Counted from the stretch's first letter, positions 28,059 through 36,370 are shown. The stretch: DNA of 64,000 bases from Mycolicibacterium hippocampi (GCF_010723735.1 NZ_BLLB01000002.1:2976001-3040000); one strand, 5' to 3'. Translations and numbers: made by a program. Notes: generated by a model not told the origin, from the letters alone.

Positions 28059-28303
28059 GGCGGATCCTCGGCCCCGCTGCCCATCAACTTCAGCCCGGTC
28101 AGCGCGGCGGCGGCGCCGGCCTCGTCGGTCTTCTCGACGACGAAGCCCATGTGGATGACCACCCAGTCACCGGCGGAGAACGTCTCCTCGGGCAGCATGC
28201 CGATGTTGACCTTGCGTGGCTCGCCCGCAACGTCGACGAGGGCGAGTTGTCCGCCGTATCCGTCGAGCATGTGGATGACCCGTCCCGGGATCCCCAGGCA
28301 CAC
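28055..28303 (-). CDS. hypC: Second HypC/HupF-type chaperone
   Basis: 82 residues beginning MCLGIPGRVIHML from a GTG codon; Cys2 is kept. DWVVIHMGFVVEKTDEAGA is the family core. It differs widely from the first copy, so the two are not a recent duplication. It lies 3 bp behind the protease gene and overlaps hypF. It may be the chaperone that stays with the large subunit precursor while the other works with HypD. Confidence 0.93.
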   Translation of the reverse strand: MCLGIPGRVIHMLDGYGGQLALVDVAGEPRKVNIGMLPEETFSAGDWVVIHMGFVVEKTDEAGAAAALTGLKLMGSGAEDPP

Positions 28304-28306
28304 CGG

Positions 28307-28795
28307 TCAGCCCCCCCGCGCCGCGAGGCGCGCCGGCAGCCCGGCGAGCACCTCTTCGACGGCCCGCACCGCGTCCGGAACGGCGGCAGCGACCACGTCG
28401 GAGAGGCCGATGCCCTCGTCGATGCAACCGACCTCACAACCGATCACCACCGTGTAGGGCGGGCTGCCGCCGAGCGCGTTCAGGCTGGCGAACACGGCCG
28501 CCGGATCCATCGCGTGGGCGTCCATGCCGGTTGCCGCCGAAAGAGTGTCATGGTCAGCCTCGAAGACGTGCAGGGTGCCGGGCGCGCCGCGGTCGGGCAA
28601 CGCGTCGACGAGCACCAGGGCGTCGTACCCGTCGAGCAGATCGTAGGCCAGATGCATGCCCCGGATCCCGTAGTCCGTCGCGCGGACGGCCGGGTCGGTG
28701 AAGCGCGGTGCCCCACGGCGAAGCACCTCCGGCCCGAATCCGTCGTCGGAGCAGAAGATGTTGCCGATACCGGCCACCAGGGTGATAGACGTGAT
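28307..28795 (-). CDS. Hydrogenase maturation protease (HycI/HyaD type); possible AUC start
   Basis: Endopeptidase that trims the C-terminus of the large subunit after nickel insertion. AGIGNIFCSDDGFGPEVLRR carries the Asp/Glu nickel-sensing residues, and LVDALPDRGAPGTLHVFE the second Asp. The first ordinary start is GTG 28777, but this removes most of the first beta strand. In-frame codons above it read MTSITLVAGIGN if ATC at 28795-28793 initiates; GGAG at 28803-28806 lies 7 nt upstream of that ATC, and a stop at 28810 closes the frame. I give the longer form. Confidence 0.8.
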   Translation of the reverse strand: MTSITLVAGIGNIFCSDDGFGPEVLRRGAPRFTDPAVRATDYGIRGMHLAYDLLDGYDALVLVDALPDRGAPGTLHVFEADHDTLSAATGMDAHAMDPAAVFASLNALGGSPPYTVVIGCEVGCIDEGIGLSDVVAAAVPDAVRAVEEVLAGLPARLAARGG

Positions 28796-28807
28796 GACTC
28801 CGCTCCG

Positions 28808-28927
28808 CTACATCCGGCGCATCTTCAGGTAGCGCTGCGCGTCGGGTATCGACCGAACGCCGAGCGTCACCGCCAGTACAACTACCACCGCGACCACCGC
28901 CGTGGCGGTCCAACCGACTACCTCCAT
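28808..28927 (-). CDS. DUF6893-like small single-pass membrane peptide (39 aa)
   Basis: 39 residues: a short start MEVVGWTAT, one hydrophobic helix (VVAVVVLAVTLGVRSI, about residues 10-25) and a basic tail DAQRYLKMRRM. AAAGGAG lies 6 nt before the ATG at 28927, one of the best ribosome-binding sites in the operon. It overlaps the end of the preceding gene by 10 bp and leads into the protease gene. I recall such peptides as DUF6893; no function is known. It could tether the soluble hydrogenase to the membrane. Confidence 0.75.
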   Translation of the reverse strand: MEVVGWTATAVVAVVVVLAVTLGVRSIPDAQRYLKMRRM

Positions 28928-30279
28928 GTCGAACTCCTTTCCGGGATGAGATCCTGAGCGTCGAGAGGTTCGACCTCGTCAGGTGCGAAATACAGGTAGC
29001 GGCCATACCATTCGTGCAGGTCTGCCGCCGGGTCGTCCTCGATCACCACGCCGACGTGGGTCTCACCGTCGACGGTCTCGTGCACCGAGGTCACCCGGGC
29101 GACCTTGTCCGCGTAGAACAGATCCTGGGCGTCGGCGCGACGGGTGGGCCGCAGCCGCACCCGGCTGCCGCAACTGACACGGACGCCGTCCACCAGCACG
29201 GCGTCCACTCCGGGGTTCACCGCGTTGTCCGCCAACGGGTCCCACCAGTCGACGCCGTCGGGGATCTGGGGGATGAGGCCTGCATCCCCGGCTGTGGCGT
29301 GCGGATCACGCAGCACGCCATGCAGGTTGAGCAAGGCCTCGGGGGACATCGTGTCGCAACGGTCGATGATCGCGGCGGCCCGCGGGTCGGTGGCTCGGGC
29401 CTGGTCCTTTTCCTGGTCGGTCATCGTCATGATGCGCAAGGTGAGGATCTCGTCGATCTCGGTGGAGTCGTAGAGCGCCCCGTCGCTCTGTTCGGCGATC
29501 TCCGGGTGGTCGTAGAGGATGATCGGTGAGATCAGCATCAGGTCACGCGCGCCGGCCGGGCCGGCCAGCACCGGGAAGCAGCGGTGGCGCCGGCAGCGCG
29601 CCACCGCGTCGGCGGCATCCGGTGGCGGTTCGAGCAGCGAGACGAACTGCCCGCCCTGTACTTCGGTCAGCGCGTGGGTGCCGATCAGCGACGCGGCGAT
29701 CGCGTCGTCCTTGTCGGTGGCGGACGGGGCGAGGTTGTGGATCGTCACGCTCACCCTGGTCAATCCGCCGTCCGGCTCGGCGGTCAGGGTGAGTTCGGCA
29801 CGTAGTTCGCGCCGGGTGCGCACCAGGCGACCGGCCTCCACGTTCTCGACGTCGGTGCCCGCGGGGATCACCAGCGGAAGTCGCAGGGTGCCGTCGATGT
29901 CACCGAGAAGGATCGGACCGAACGGGATCTCGTGTTCGATCGCCTCGTCCCACCGCAGCCAGGATCGGTCACCGGCGATCAGCTCGTCGACGGCCTCGAA
30001 ACCACCGTCGTCGGTGGCGCGTTCGACTGCGCGGTGCTGCAACTGCAGGAAGCGCACCACCACCGACAATGCCGCCGCGCCGCCCGGCTGGATCAGCACA
30101 TCAGCCGACAGCGTGCTGTTCTCGCCGATGCCGCGCTGTTCGGCGTCCTGCGGACCGAGGACTCCGAACTGCCAGCGGGACTGGTTCTTGGCCGACGTCG
30201 CGCGGTACGGATAGAGCAGGTACCCCTCGTAGAGCACGGCGTCGGCGACGGCGCGGGCCCGCACCCAGTCGGCGCTCAT
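28918..30279 (-). CDS. Uncharacterised hydrogenase-operon protein, 453 aa
   Basis: 453 residues, no family I can name. No membrane segment or signal peptide. Opens MSADWVRARAVADAVLYEGYLLYPYRATSAKNQ; the middle holds CRRHRCFPVL and SPIILYDHPEIAEQSDG; the C-terminal part has GSRVRLRPTRRADAQDLFYADKVARV and HVGVVIEDDPAADLHEW. These last blocks recall small beta-barrel domains. The ATG overlaps the DUF6084 gene by 4 bp (ATGA). The operon position suggests assembly or partner-binding work for the hydrogenase; this is inference only. Confidence 0.7.
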   Translation of the reverse strand: MSADWVRARAVADAVLYEGYLLYPYRATSAKNQSRWQFGVLGPQDAEQRGIGENSTLSADVLIQPGGAAALSVVVRFLQLQHRAVERATDDGGFEAVDELIAGDRSWLRWDEAIEHEIPFGPILLGDIDGTLRLPLVIPAGTDVENVEAGRLVRTRRELRAELTLTAEPDGGLTRVSVTIHNLAPSATDKDDAIAASLIGTHALTEVQGGQFVSLLEPPPDAADAVARCRRHRCFPVLAGPAGARDLMLISPIILYDHPEIAEQSDGALYDSTEIDEILTLRIMTMTDQEKDQARATDPRAAAIIDRCDTMSPEALLNLHGVLRDPHATAGDAGLIPQIPDGVDWWDPLADNAVNPGVDAVLVDGVRVSCGSRVRLRPTRRADAQDLFYADKVARVTSVHETVDGETHVGVVIEDDPAADLHEWYGRYLYFAPDEVEPLDAQDLIPERSSTWR

Positions 30280-30923
30280 CGCACGTCCTCGCTAGCCCGC
30301 GACAGCAGCGCCATGATCGCCTCGTCGTGGGACAGCAGTGCGTGCGCAGACCGGTAGTCGGCGAGCGCGTCGACGGTGTCGCGGTCCAGTCGCAGCCAAC
30401 CGGTGTTCGGGAAGTGCTGGTCGATCAGCTCCCGCCACACCGACACCGGCATGTGGTGGCGGTCTTCCCGGTCCCACGGCACCTGTAGGACCGAGAAGCC
30501 ACGGCTTCCCTGAACAAAAACGGTGCCGCTGAACAGGAACTGCAGCGGCACCGTTCCGTCCCGAAGGGCATGCAGGTACTTCGCGGAGGACACTTCGAAG
30601 TCGTAGGTACACGGCAGCGGCAGATCGACCTGGGTCGCCCCGGTGAACCCGGGCACCATGGCGGTGGTGTGCTGCCACAGGAACGTGTGCTGAGTGGTGG
30701 CCCATCGGTCGCGGGTGCCGAAGAGATCGGCCAGGCCGTGGGCCTCCTCGTCGGAGTAGCTGCGCCGCAGCGGATCTATCCGAACCTGGCAGCGCAGCGC
30801 GATCGCGTGGATCGGTTCGTCGCCGATCGCGGCGATGCCGACCCGGGCGGTGAGGACAGGTGTGACCGCGTACGGTTCCGGCGCCACGTCGAGCACCGCA
30901 AACGTCACCTCCGTCCCCGTCAC
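30276..30923 (-). CDS. DUF6084 family protein of the hydrogenase operon
   Basis: 215 residues, soluble, function unknown. Features are IHAIALRCQVRIDPLRRSYSDEEAHGLADLFG, QHTFLWQHTTAMVPGFTGATQVDLPLPCTYDFE, and SGTVFVQGSRGFSVLQVPWDRE, which look like a beta-sandwich. The GTG start overlaps the stop of the DUF5947 gene (GTGA). I know the family only from hydrogenase clusters. A share in hydrogenase assembly or electron transfer is inferred from synteny. Confidence 0.72.
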   Translation of the reverse strand: MTGTEVTFAVLDVAPEPYAVTPVLTARVGIAAIGDEPIHAIALRCQVRIDPLRRSYSDEEAHGLADLFGTRDRWATTQHTFLWQHTTAMVPGFTGATQVDLPLPCTYDFEVSSAKYLHALRDGTVPLQFLFSGTVFVQGSRGFSVLQVPWDREDRHHMPVSVWRELIDQHFPNTGWLRLDRDTVDALADYRSAHALLSHDEAIMALLSRASEDVR

Positions 30924-31558
30924 GGGGTGACCACCTTGCTGCGGGCCGCCACGGTGGCGAAGAACTCCTCCATGTAGCCGCGCGCCTGCTGGCCACCGTC
31001 GAAGCCGCGCCACAGCATCCGCAGCCGGCCGACGAACTCGTAGCACGCGTCGATCGGCAGCAGATGGCAGACCGGCGGTGCGGTGTCCTGGTCGGGGACC
31101 CGGACAAGCAGCGCCTCGGTGTCGTCGGCCAGGAGGCCGACCCGCGCGTCGGCGGCGCGAAGGTCGTTCCAGGACTCCAGATCCAGCTCGGACTCGGTGG
31201 CCCCGGCCGGGCCGGGGTAGAACGCGACGGTGCGGTCGAGGTGGGAGTTGCGGAAGAAGAACGCGACCCCGACCGGAATCTGCAGTGCCTCCCACCGGCG
31301 GCGGTCCAGCGCGAATTCGGGGAACGCCAGGTAGCGGTCGGGCACCGCACGGTACCGCAGCGTCGCCTGCTGGTCGGTGAACAGCAGATAGCACCCGCGG
31401 CAGACGCACATCAGTTGGCGGCCCTCGACATTGACCACGTGCTGGTGTTCGTCGGCGATGCGTTCGGCGCACATCTCACAGCACTCGCCGGCGGCGGGCG
31501 GCGCCGTGCGGCTCCCGCGGATGCGGGCCAACACGTCGTAGGCGCTTGCCGAGCTCAT
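30920..31558 (-). CDS. DUF5947 family protein with CxxC pairs
   Basis: 212 residues. Near the N-terminus CCEMC and, after a 25-residue loop, CVCRGC suggest a zinc- or iron-binding knuckle (about residues 26-57). Downstream come RWEALQIPVGVAFFFRNS and the acidic DLESWNDLRAADARVG. No known catalytic motif. The start shares one base with the stop of the NifU/Rieske-like gene. It may be a metallochaperone or a binding partner; function unknown. Confidence 0.72.
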   Translation of the reverse strand: MSSASAYDVLARIRGSRTAPPAAGECCEMCAERIADEHQHVVNVEGRQLMCVCRGCYLLFTDQQATLRYRAVPDRYLAFPEFALDRRRWEALQIPVGVAFFFRNSHLDRTVAFYPGPAGATESELDLESWNDLRAADARVGLLADDTEALLVRVPDQDTAPPVCHLLPIDACYEFVGRLRMLWRGFDGGQQARGYMEEFFATVAARSKVVTP

Positions 31559-32523
31559 CAGGCCACACTCTCGGCCGAGGAGCGGGGCAGCGCCATCGAC
31601 AGCACGCCGTCACGCACCAGCACCGGAACCGGATCCAGATGGGCCGCGCCGCCGGAGCTGCCGTCGATCGAGGCCCCGGCGTGCACGACGTCGAAGTGCG
31701 CACGGCAGCTGGGGCATCGCAACACGACATCGGTGGAGGCCATTCGGCGGTGCAACACCGCGCCCGCCAAGGACGCACCACAACCACCGCAGCGGTCCCG
31801 GTAGGCGTACACGTCGTCGCCGACACGGCAGGCCAGCACGGTCGTGTCCGCGACCCGGAAACCGCCCACCTCACCGGGTGACAGTTCGGCCAGTTCGGGG
31901 ACCGCATGCCAGGTGGCGGGTGCGTGCCCGGCGGCGTGCACCCGGTCCAGCAGCGACTGCGCGGGGATGACGGGTGCGGACGACGCGGTGTCTGTCTGCA
32001 ACTGCTGGGCGACGACCTCGATCGAGGACACCTCCGGTGCGGCGGCGCGCACCGCGTCCTCGACGGCCAACTCGAGTGTGACGGCCGACGACGGGCAGCT
32101 CTTGCAGCTGCCGGAGAACTGCAGCCGGACCGTCTGATCTCCCGGGGTACCACCGACGTCGAGCAGGTGCACGTCGCCGCCGTGCGACCCGAGGTATGGC
32201 CGCACGGTGTCCAGGGCGTCGCTGATCCGGCGCTCGACCGAATGCGGATGCAGACCGTGTACCAACAACAGGCTGGCGACCAGGTCGTCGGCGACGAGAT
32301 CGTCGGCCAGCTCGGGGCAGGCCTGCGCCGCGTGCCCCATCAACCGCGCCAGCGCCGCGCCGTACAGGTCGGTGACCTCCCGCACGAGGTGCTCGGCGCG
32401 TTCCCGGGCGGCAGCACCGCCCGCTGCGCTGGCGTCGAGCAGCGCCTGTATTCGATCGCCCGCCGTGCGCCACTGCGCCTCTACCACGGATTCGTCCACG
32501 GGTGACGGTCCCGACGGGCCCAT
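31558..32523 (-). CDS. hhyE: NifU-domain/Rieske-like protein, electron-transfer partner HhyE
   Basis: 321 residues. A helical N-terminus leads to a NifU C-terminal-type domain (about 105-175: RPYLGSHGGDVHLLDV, GSCKSCPSS with its CxxC). The C-terminal domain resembles a Rieske/ferredoxin-subunit fold, but the ligand set reads CGGCGASL and CPSCRAHFD, i.e. CxxC...CxxC, not CxH...CxxH. It starts 3 bp behind hhyL. In M. smegmatis the gene in this position (MSMEG_2718, HhyE) is reported to be needed for Hyd2 activity, as the link to the respiratory chain. Assignment is by context and domain pattern. Confidence 0.8.
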   Translation of the reverse strand: MGPSGPSPVDESVVEAQWRTAGDRIQALLDASAAGGAAARERAEHLVREVTDLYGAALARLMGHAAQACPELADDLVADDLVASLLLVHGLHPHSVERRISDALDTVRPYLGSHGGDVHLLDVGGTPGDQTVRLQFSGSCKSCPSSAVTLELAVEDAVRAAAPEVSSIEVVAQQLQTDTASSAPVIPAQSLLDRVHAAGHAPATWHAVPELAELSPGEVGGFRVADTTVLACRVGDDVYAYRDRCGGCGASLAGAVLHRRMASTDVVLRCPSCRAHFDVVHAGASIDGSSGGAAHLDPVPVLVRDGVLSMALPRSSAESVA

Positions 32524-32526
32524 ACG

Positions 32527-34323
32527 TCATTCCCCGGTGACCGACTGAGTCGGGGAGTGGAGCAGGTCCAGGCTCTTGCCGTCGCCCAGATACATGTGCA
32601 CCCCGCACGGCAGACACGGATCGAAGCTGCGCACCGTGCGCATGATGTCGATGCCCTTGAAGTTCTCCCGGCTGTTCTCCTCGAAGATCGGCTGCCCCTG
32701 CACCGCGTCCTCGTACGGACCTGGGGTGCCGTAACTGTCGCGTGGATTGGCGTTCCACGGTGTCGGCGGGTACGGGTGGTAGTTCGCGATCTTTCCGTCG
32801 CGGATCACCATGTGGTGCGACAACACCCCCCGCACCGCCTCGGTGAAGCCGCAGCCGATGCCCTCCTCGGGCACCTCGAACTTCTCCCACGTCTTGGTGC
32901 GTCCGGCGCGGATCTCGACGAGCGCCTTCTCGGCGAAGTGCAGCGCGCTGGCTGCGGCGTAGGCCTGGAAGTAGGTGCGGGCCCGATTGCGTTCCAGTGT
33001 GTTGCTGCCGTAATGCGGGATCTTCCATTCGAACTCGACGGGCCCCATCAGCGCGGTCTTCGGCAGGTTGATCTGCACGCTGTGGCCGGTGGATTTCACG
33101 TAGCCGATGTCGACGAGTCCGGCCAGCGCGGTGGACCACAGCCGGGCCAGCGGGCCGCCGCCGGTGTCGAGCGCCAGGTGATCCTTGCCGTCGAACCAGC
33201 GCGGAGACATCACCCAGCTGTAGTTGTCGTCGAAGTCCCGCTTCTGCGGTTTGGGGTTGGTGTGCTGGTTCCACGGGTGGCGCCGATCCACCGGATTGCC
33301 CAGCGGGTCGGTCTTGACGAACATCTCCTGGTCTTCCCAGTCGTCGTAATACGAACTGCCCAGCAGGATCCGGATACCGAGGTTGATGTCCACCAGCGAC
33401 GTGGTGACCAGCTTGCCGTCGACCACCACCCCGGGGGTGACGAACATCTTGCGGCCCCAGTTCTCCATGTCCTTGTAGGCGAAGTTGCAGTGTTCGGGAT
33501 CCTGGAACGAGCCCCAGCAGCCGAGCAGCGTGCGCCGCAGGCCCACCTGGTCGTATCCGGGCAGCGCCTCGTAGAAGAAGTCGAACAGGTCGTCGTGCAT
33601 CGGCACGACCTTCTTCATGAACTCGACGTAGCGCATCAACCGGGTCATGTAGTCGGTCATCAGCTGGATCGTCGCAACCGTGCCGACGCCACCGGGGTAG
33701 AGCGTGGAGGGATGTACGTGCCGCCCCTCCATCAGGCAGAACATCTCCCTGGTCCAACGGCTGACCTGCAGCGCCTCCCGGTAGAAGTCTCCGGTGAACG
33801 GGTTGAGCGCGCGCATGATGTCGGCGATGGTCCGGTAGCCGTGCATGTCGGCATGCGGGGACTGGGTGTTCTCCGCCTTGGCCAGCACACTCGGGTTGGT
33901 CTCGGCGACCATCTTCTCGCAGTAGTCGACCCCCACCAGGTTCTCCTGGAAGATGTTGTGGTCGAACATGTATTCCGCGGCTTCGCCGAGGTTGACGATC
34001 CATTCGGCGACGTGCGGCGGCTGTACCCCGTACGCCATGTTCTGCGCGTAACAGGAGCAGGTGGCGTGGTTGTCGCCGCAGATCCCGCAGATGCGACTGG
34101 TGATGAAATGGGCGTCGCGCGGGTCCTTGCCCTTCATGAAGATGGAGTAGCCGCGGAAGATCGACGATGTGCTGTGGCACTCGACGACCTCCCGGTTCTC
34201 GAAATCGATCTTGGTGTAGATGCCCAGGCTGCCGACGATCCTGGTGATGGGATCCCACGCCATCTCCACCAGTTGGCCGGGATCGCGCTTCACATGGGAC
34301 GGCTCGGGGATGATGGTGGTCAT
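32527..34323 (-). CDS. hhyL: [NiFe]-hydrogenase large subunit, group 1h
   Basis: 598 residues. The L1 motif RICGICGDNH (residues 77-86) and L2 motif DPCLPCGVH (568-576) give the four Cys ligands of the Ni-Fe centre. After H576 a 22-residue tail (MYLGDG...SVTGE) remains for removal by the maturation protease of this operon. SIFRGYSIFMKGKDPRDAHFITS is typical of the oxygen-tolerant high-affinity 1h (Hhy/Hyd2) group, which oxidises atmospheric hydrogen. It lies behind hhyS with an 85-bp gap and before hhyE by 3 bp. Confidence 0.95.
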   Translation of the reverse strand: MTTIIPEPSHVKRDPGQLVEMAWDPITRIVGSLGIYTKIDFENREVVECHSTSSIFRGYSIFMKGKDPRDAHFITSRICGICGDNHATCSCYAQNMAYGVQPPHVAEWIVNLGEAAEYMFDHNIFQENLVGVDYCEKMVAETNPSVLAKAENTQSPHADMHGYRTIADIMRALNPFTGDFYREALQVSRWTREMFCLMEGRHVHPSTLYPGGVGTVATIQLMTDYMTRLMRYVEFMKKVVPMHDDLFDFFYEALPGYDQVGLRRTLLGCWGSFQDPEHCNFAYKDMENWGRKMFVTPGVVVDGKLVTTSLVDINLGIRILLGSSYYDDWEDQEMFVKTDPLGNPVDRRHPWNQHTNPKPQKRDFDDNYSWVMSPRWFDGKDHLALDTGGGPLARLWSTALAGLVDIGYVKSTGHSVQINLPKTALMGPVEFEWKIPHYGSNTLERNRARTYFQAYAAASALHFAEKALVEIRAGRTKTWEKFEVPEEGIGCGFTEAVRGVLSHHMVIRDGKIANYHPYPPTPWNANPRDSYGTPGPYEDAVQGQPIFEENSRENFKGIDIMRTVRSFDPCLPCGVHMYLGDGKSLDLLHSPTQSVTGE

Positions 34324-34408
34324 CGAGATCTGCTTCTTTCGTCTAGAGGCGCTGCACGAGAAGAGGGTTCGACACCCGGCGCCGCCGAGGACGCCCGGGG
34401 CGCGGCCG

Positions 34409-35464
34409 CTACCAGGTGCGAGTCGCTCCGCTTTCGAGTTTCGGCCCGGGGTGGCGCCACTTGGGCTCTTTGTCCACCGTTTTGCCGGTGATCTGGCGCA
34501 GGCTGCGGATGACCGAGCCGTACAGGCCGGATGCCGCCGTCGACACCTTGCCGCCGGGCGGCTCGTCCATGAAGGGCATGAACTTGTCCGGGAAGCCGGG
34601 CATGGTGCACCCGATGCAGATCCCGCCCACGTTCGGACAGCCGCCGATGCCGTTGATCCAGCCGCGTTTGGGCACGTTGCACTTGACGACCGGACCCCAG
34701 CAGCCAAGCTTCACAATGCATTTCGGCGAGCCGTATTCGGTGGCGAAGTCGCCCTGTTCGTAGTAGCCGGCGCGGTCGCACCCCTCATGAACAGTCTGAC
34801 CGAACAGCCACTGCGGCCGGAGTGCCTCGTCCAGCGGGATCATCGGTGCCTGGTCGGTCGCCATGTACAGCAGGTACGTCAGGGTCTCCGAAAGGTTGTC
34901 CGGGTGAATCGGACAGCCGGGCACGCACACGATGGGGATGCCGGCCTTGCTCTTCCAGTCCCATCCGAGATAGTCGGGGACCCCCATGGCTCCGGTCGGA
35001 TTGCCCGCCATCGCATGGATTCCGCCGTAGGTGGCGCAGGTGCCGACGGCGACGATCGCGGTCGCCTTGGGTGCGAGCCGGTCGAGCCACTCGCTGGTCG
35101 TCATCGGCTGTCCCGTCGCCGGGTCGTTGCCGAAACCGCACCAGTATCCTTCGTCGTGAAGCTGCTCGTTGGGGATCGATCCCTCGACGACCAACACGAA
35201 CGGTTCCAGTTCGCCTCTGTCTGCTTTGAAGAACCATTCGAGGAAGTCGTCAGCACCTCCGTTCGGGCCACACTCGAAATCGATGAGTGGCCAGTGCACG
35301 GCGATCTTGGGTAGCCCGGGGAGGGCGCCCAGGGCGATCTCCTCGATGCTGGGTTGGGTGGCGGCAGTCAACGCCACAGAATCGCCGTCGCAACTCAATC
35401 CGGCATTGATCCACAGCACGTGGATCAGTGCCTCTTCCGCTTTGACTGCAGCCTCTGTCGGCAT
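34409..35464 (-). CDS. hhyS: [NiFe]-hydrogenase small subunit, group 1h
   Basis: 351 residues carrying the Fe-S clusters that lead electrons away from the large subunit. There is no Tat signal, so the enzyme is cytosolic, unlike most group 1 hydrogenases. At the proximal cluster the usual Cys-x-x-Cys is LSCDGDSV, with C25 and D28: the three-Cys/one-Asp ligation known for group 1h. Further Cys occur in GTCATYGG, CVPGCPIHP and in the C-terminal CDRAG, KLGCWGP, KCNVPKRG, GGCPNVGGICIGCTMPGFPD. An 85-bp gap with GC-rich inverted sequence separates it from hhyL. Confidence 0.95.
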   Translation of the reverse strand: MPTEAAVKAEEALIHVLWINAGLSCDGDSVALTAATQPSIEEIALGALPGLPKIAVHWPLIDFECGPNGGADDFLEWFFKADRGELEPFVLVVEGSIPNEQLHDEGYWCGFGNDPATGQPMTTSEWLDRLAPKATAIVAVGTCATYGGIHAMAGNPTGAMGVPDYLGWDWKSKAGIPIVCVPGCPIHPDNLSETLTYLLYMATDQAPMIPLDEALRPQWLFGQTVHEGCDRAGYYEQGDFATEYGSPKCIVKLGCWGPVVKCNVPKRGWINGIGGCPNVGGICIGCTMPGFPDKFMPFMDEPPGGKVSTAASGLYGSVIRSLRQITGKTVDKEPKWRHPGPKLESGATRTW

Positions 35465-35552
35465 GTGTCACAGCTTTCCGAGCTCCGGGCTGGGGAGCCC
35501 TGCGCCAAAGGAGTCGACCCTCGGCCCGCTTGTGTGGCGCTAACTCTTGGGT

Positions 35553-36368
35553 CTACTCCGGCGAGTTTGTCTTGTCAACGGAATGCAGTGACATCTGCCC
35601 GGTTTGGGGTCGGTTCGCCAATAGTCCGACCCAGGCGTACCAGTCGGCGACACCAGCACCTGTGGTCGCGGACAGCGGCAGAATATTGACGCCGGGGTTC
35701 AGCGACCGCGCATAGCCGGCGCACGCCTCGAGATCGAAGTCCACATACGGCAGCAGGTCTGTTTTGTTGACGACGACCAATCCCGCGGCGGCGAACATGT
35801 GGGGGTACTTCAGCGGCTTGTCCGCGCCCTCGGTCACCGAGATCACGACGACCTTGCTGTTCTCCCCGAGGTCGAACATCGCGGGGCAGACGAGATTACC
35901 CACGTTCTCGATGAACAACAGCGAACCGGGTTCCGGGTCGAGGGTGTCGAGGGCGCGCCGCACCATGTCGGCGTCCAGGTGGCAGCCCGCCCCGGTGTTG
36001 ATCTGGACCGCACGGGCGCCGGCGTCCCGGATCCGGTTCGCGTCGAGCAGCGTCTCCTGGTCACCCTCGATGACCGCAATCGGGCGTTGTCCCCCGAGAT
36101 CGCGGATTGTGCGTTCGAGCAGGGTGGTCTTTCCCGCGCCGGGCGAGCTCGTCATGTTGAGCGCGAGGATGTCGCGGTCGGCCAACCGCCGGCGATTCTC
36201 CTCGGCGACCAGATCGTTCTTCGCCAGGACCTTCTGCTCGAGGGTGATCGTCTCGGTGTGGACGTGGTCGTGCGGATGGTCATGGTCGTGCGGATGGTCA
36301 TGCGGATGGTGGTGGCCGGCCAACGTGATGACGGCCTCGTCTGCGCCGCAGCCACAGGTAGCGCACAT
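35553..36368 (-). CDS. hypB: Nickel-inserting GTPase HypB with His-rich N-terminus
   Basis: 271 residues. Opens MCATCGCG, the CxxCGC high-affinity nickel site, followed by a His/Asp-rich stretch (GHHHPHDHPHDHDHPHDH, residues 18-35) able to store nickel. The GTPase core has SSPGAGKTTLLE (P-loop), IEGDQET and NKTDLLP. GCHLDADM supplies the metal-site Cys-His. It delivers nickel with HypA, whose gene ends 2 bp upstream. 88 bp separate it from hhyS and may hold a promoter. Confidence 0.97.
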   Translation of the reverse strand: MCATCGCGADEAVITLAGHHHPHDHPHDHDHPHDHVHTETITLEQKVLAKNDLVAEENRRRLADRDILALNMTSSPGAGKTTLLERTIRDLGGQRPIAVIEGDQETLLDANRIRDAGARAVQINTGAGCHLDADMVRRALDTLDPEPGSLLFIENVGNLVCPAMFDLGENSKVVVISVTEGADKPLKYPHMFAAAGLVVVNKTDLLPYVDFDLEACAGYARSLNPGVNILPLSATTGAGVADWYAWVGLLANRPQTGQMSLHSVDKTNSPE

Positions 36369-36370
36369 GG

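Noticed and set aside
31871..34258. 795-codon minus-strand frame overlapping hhyL and hhyE
   Set aside because: It is an out-of-frame reading of the hydrogenase large-subunit gene; the true frame carries both metal-binding motifs.
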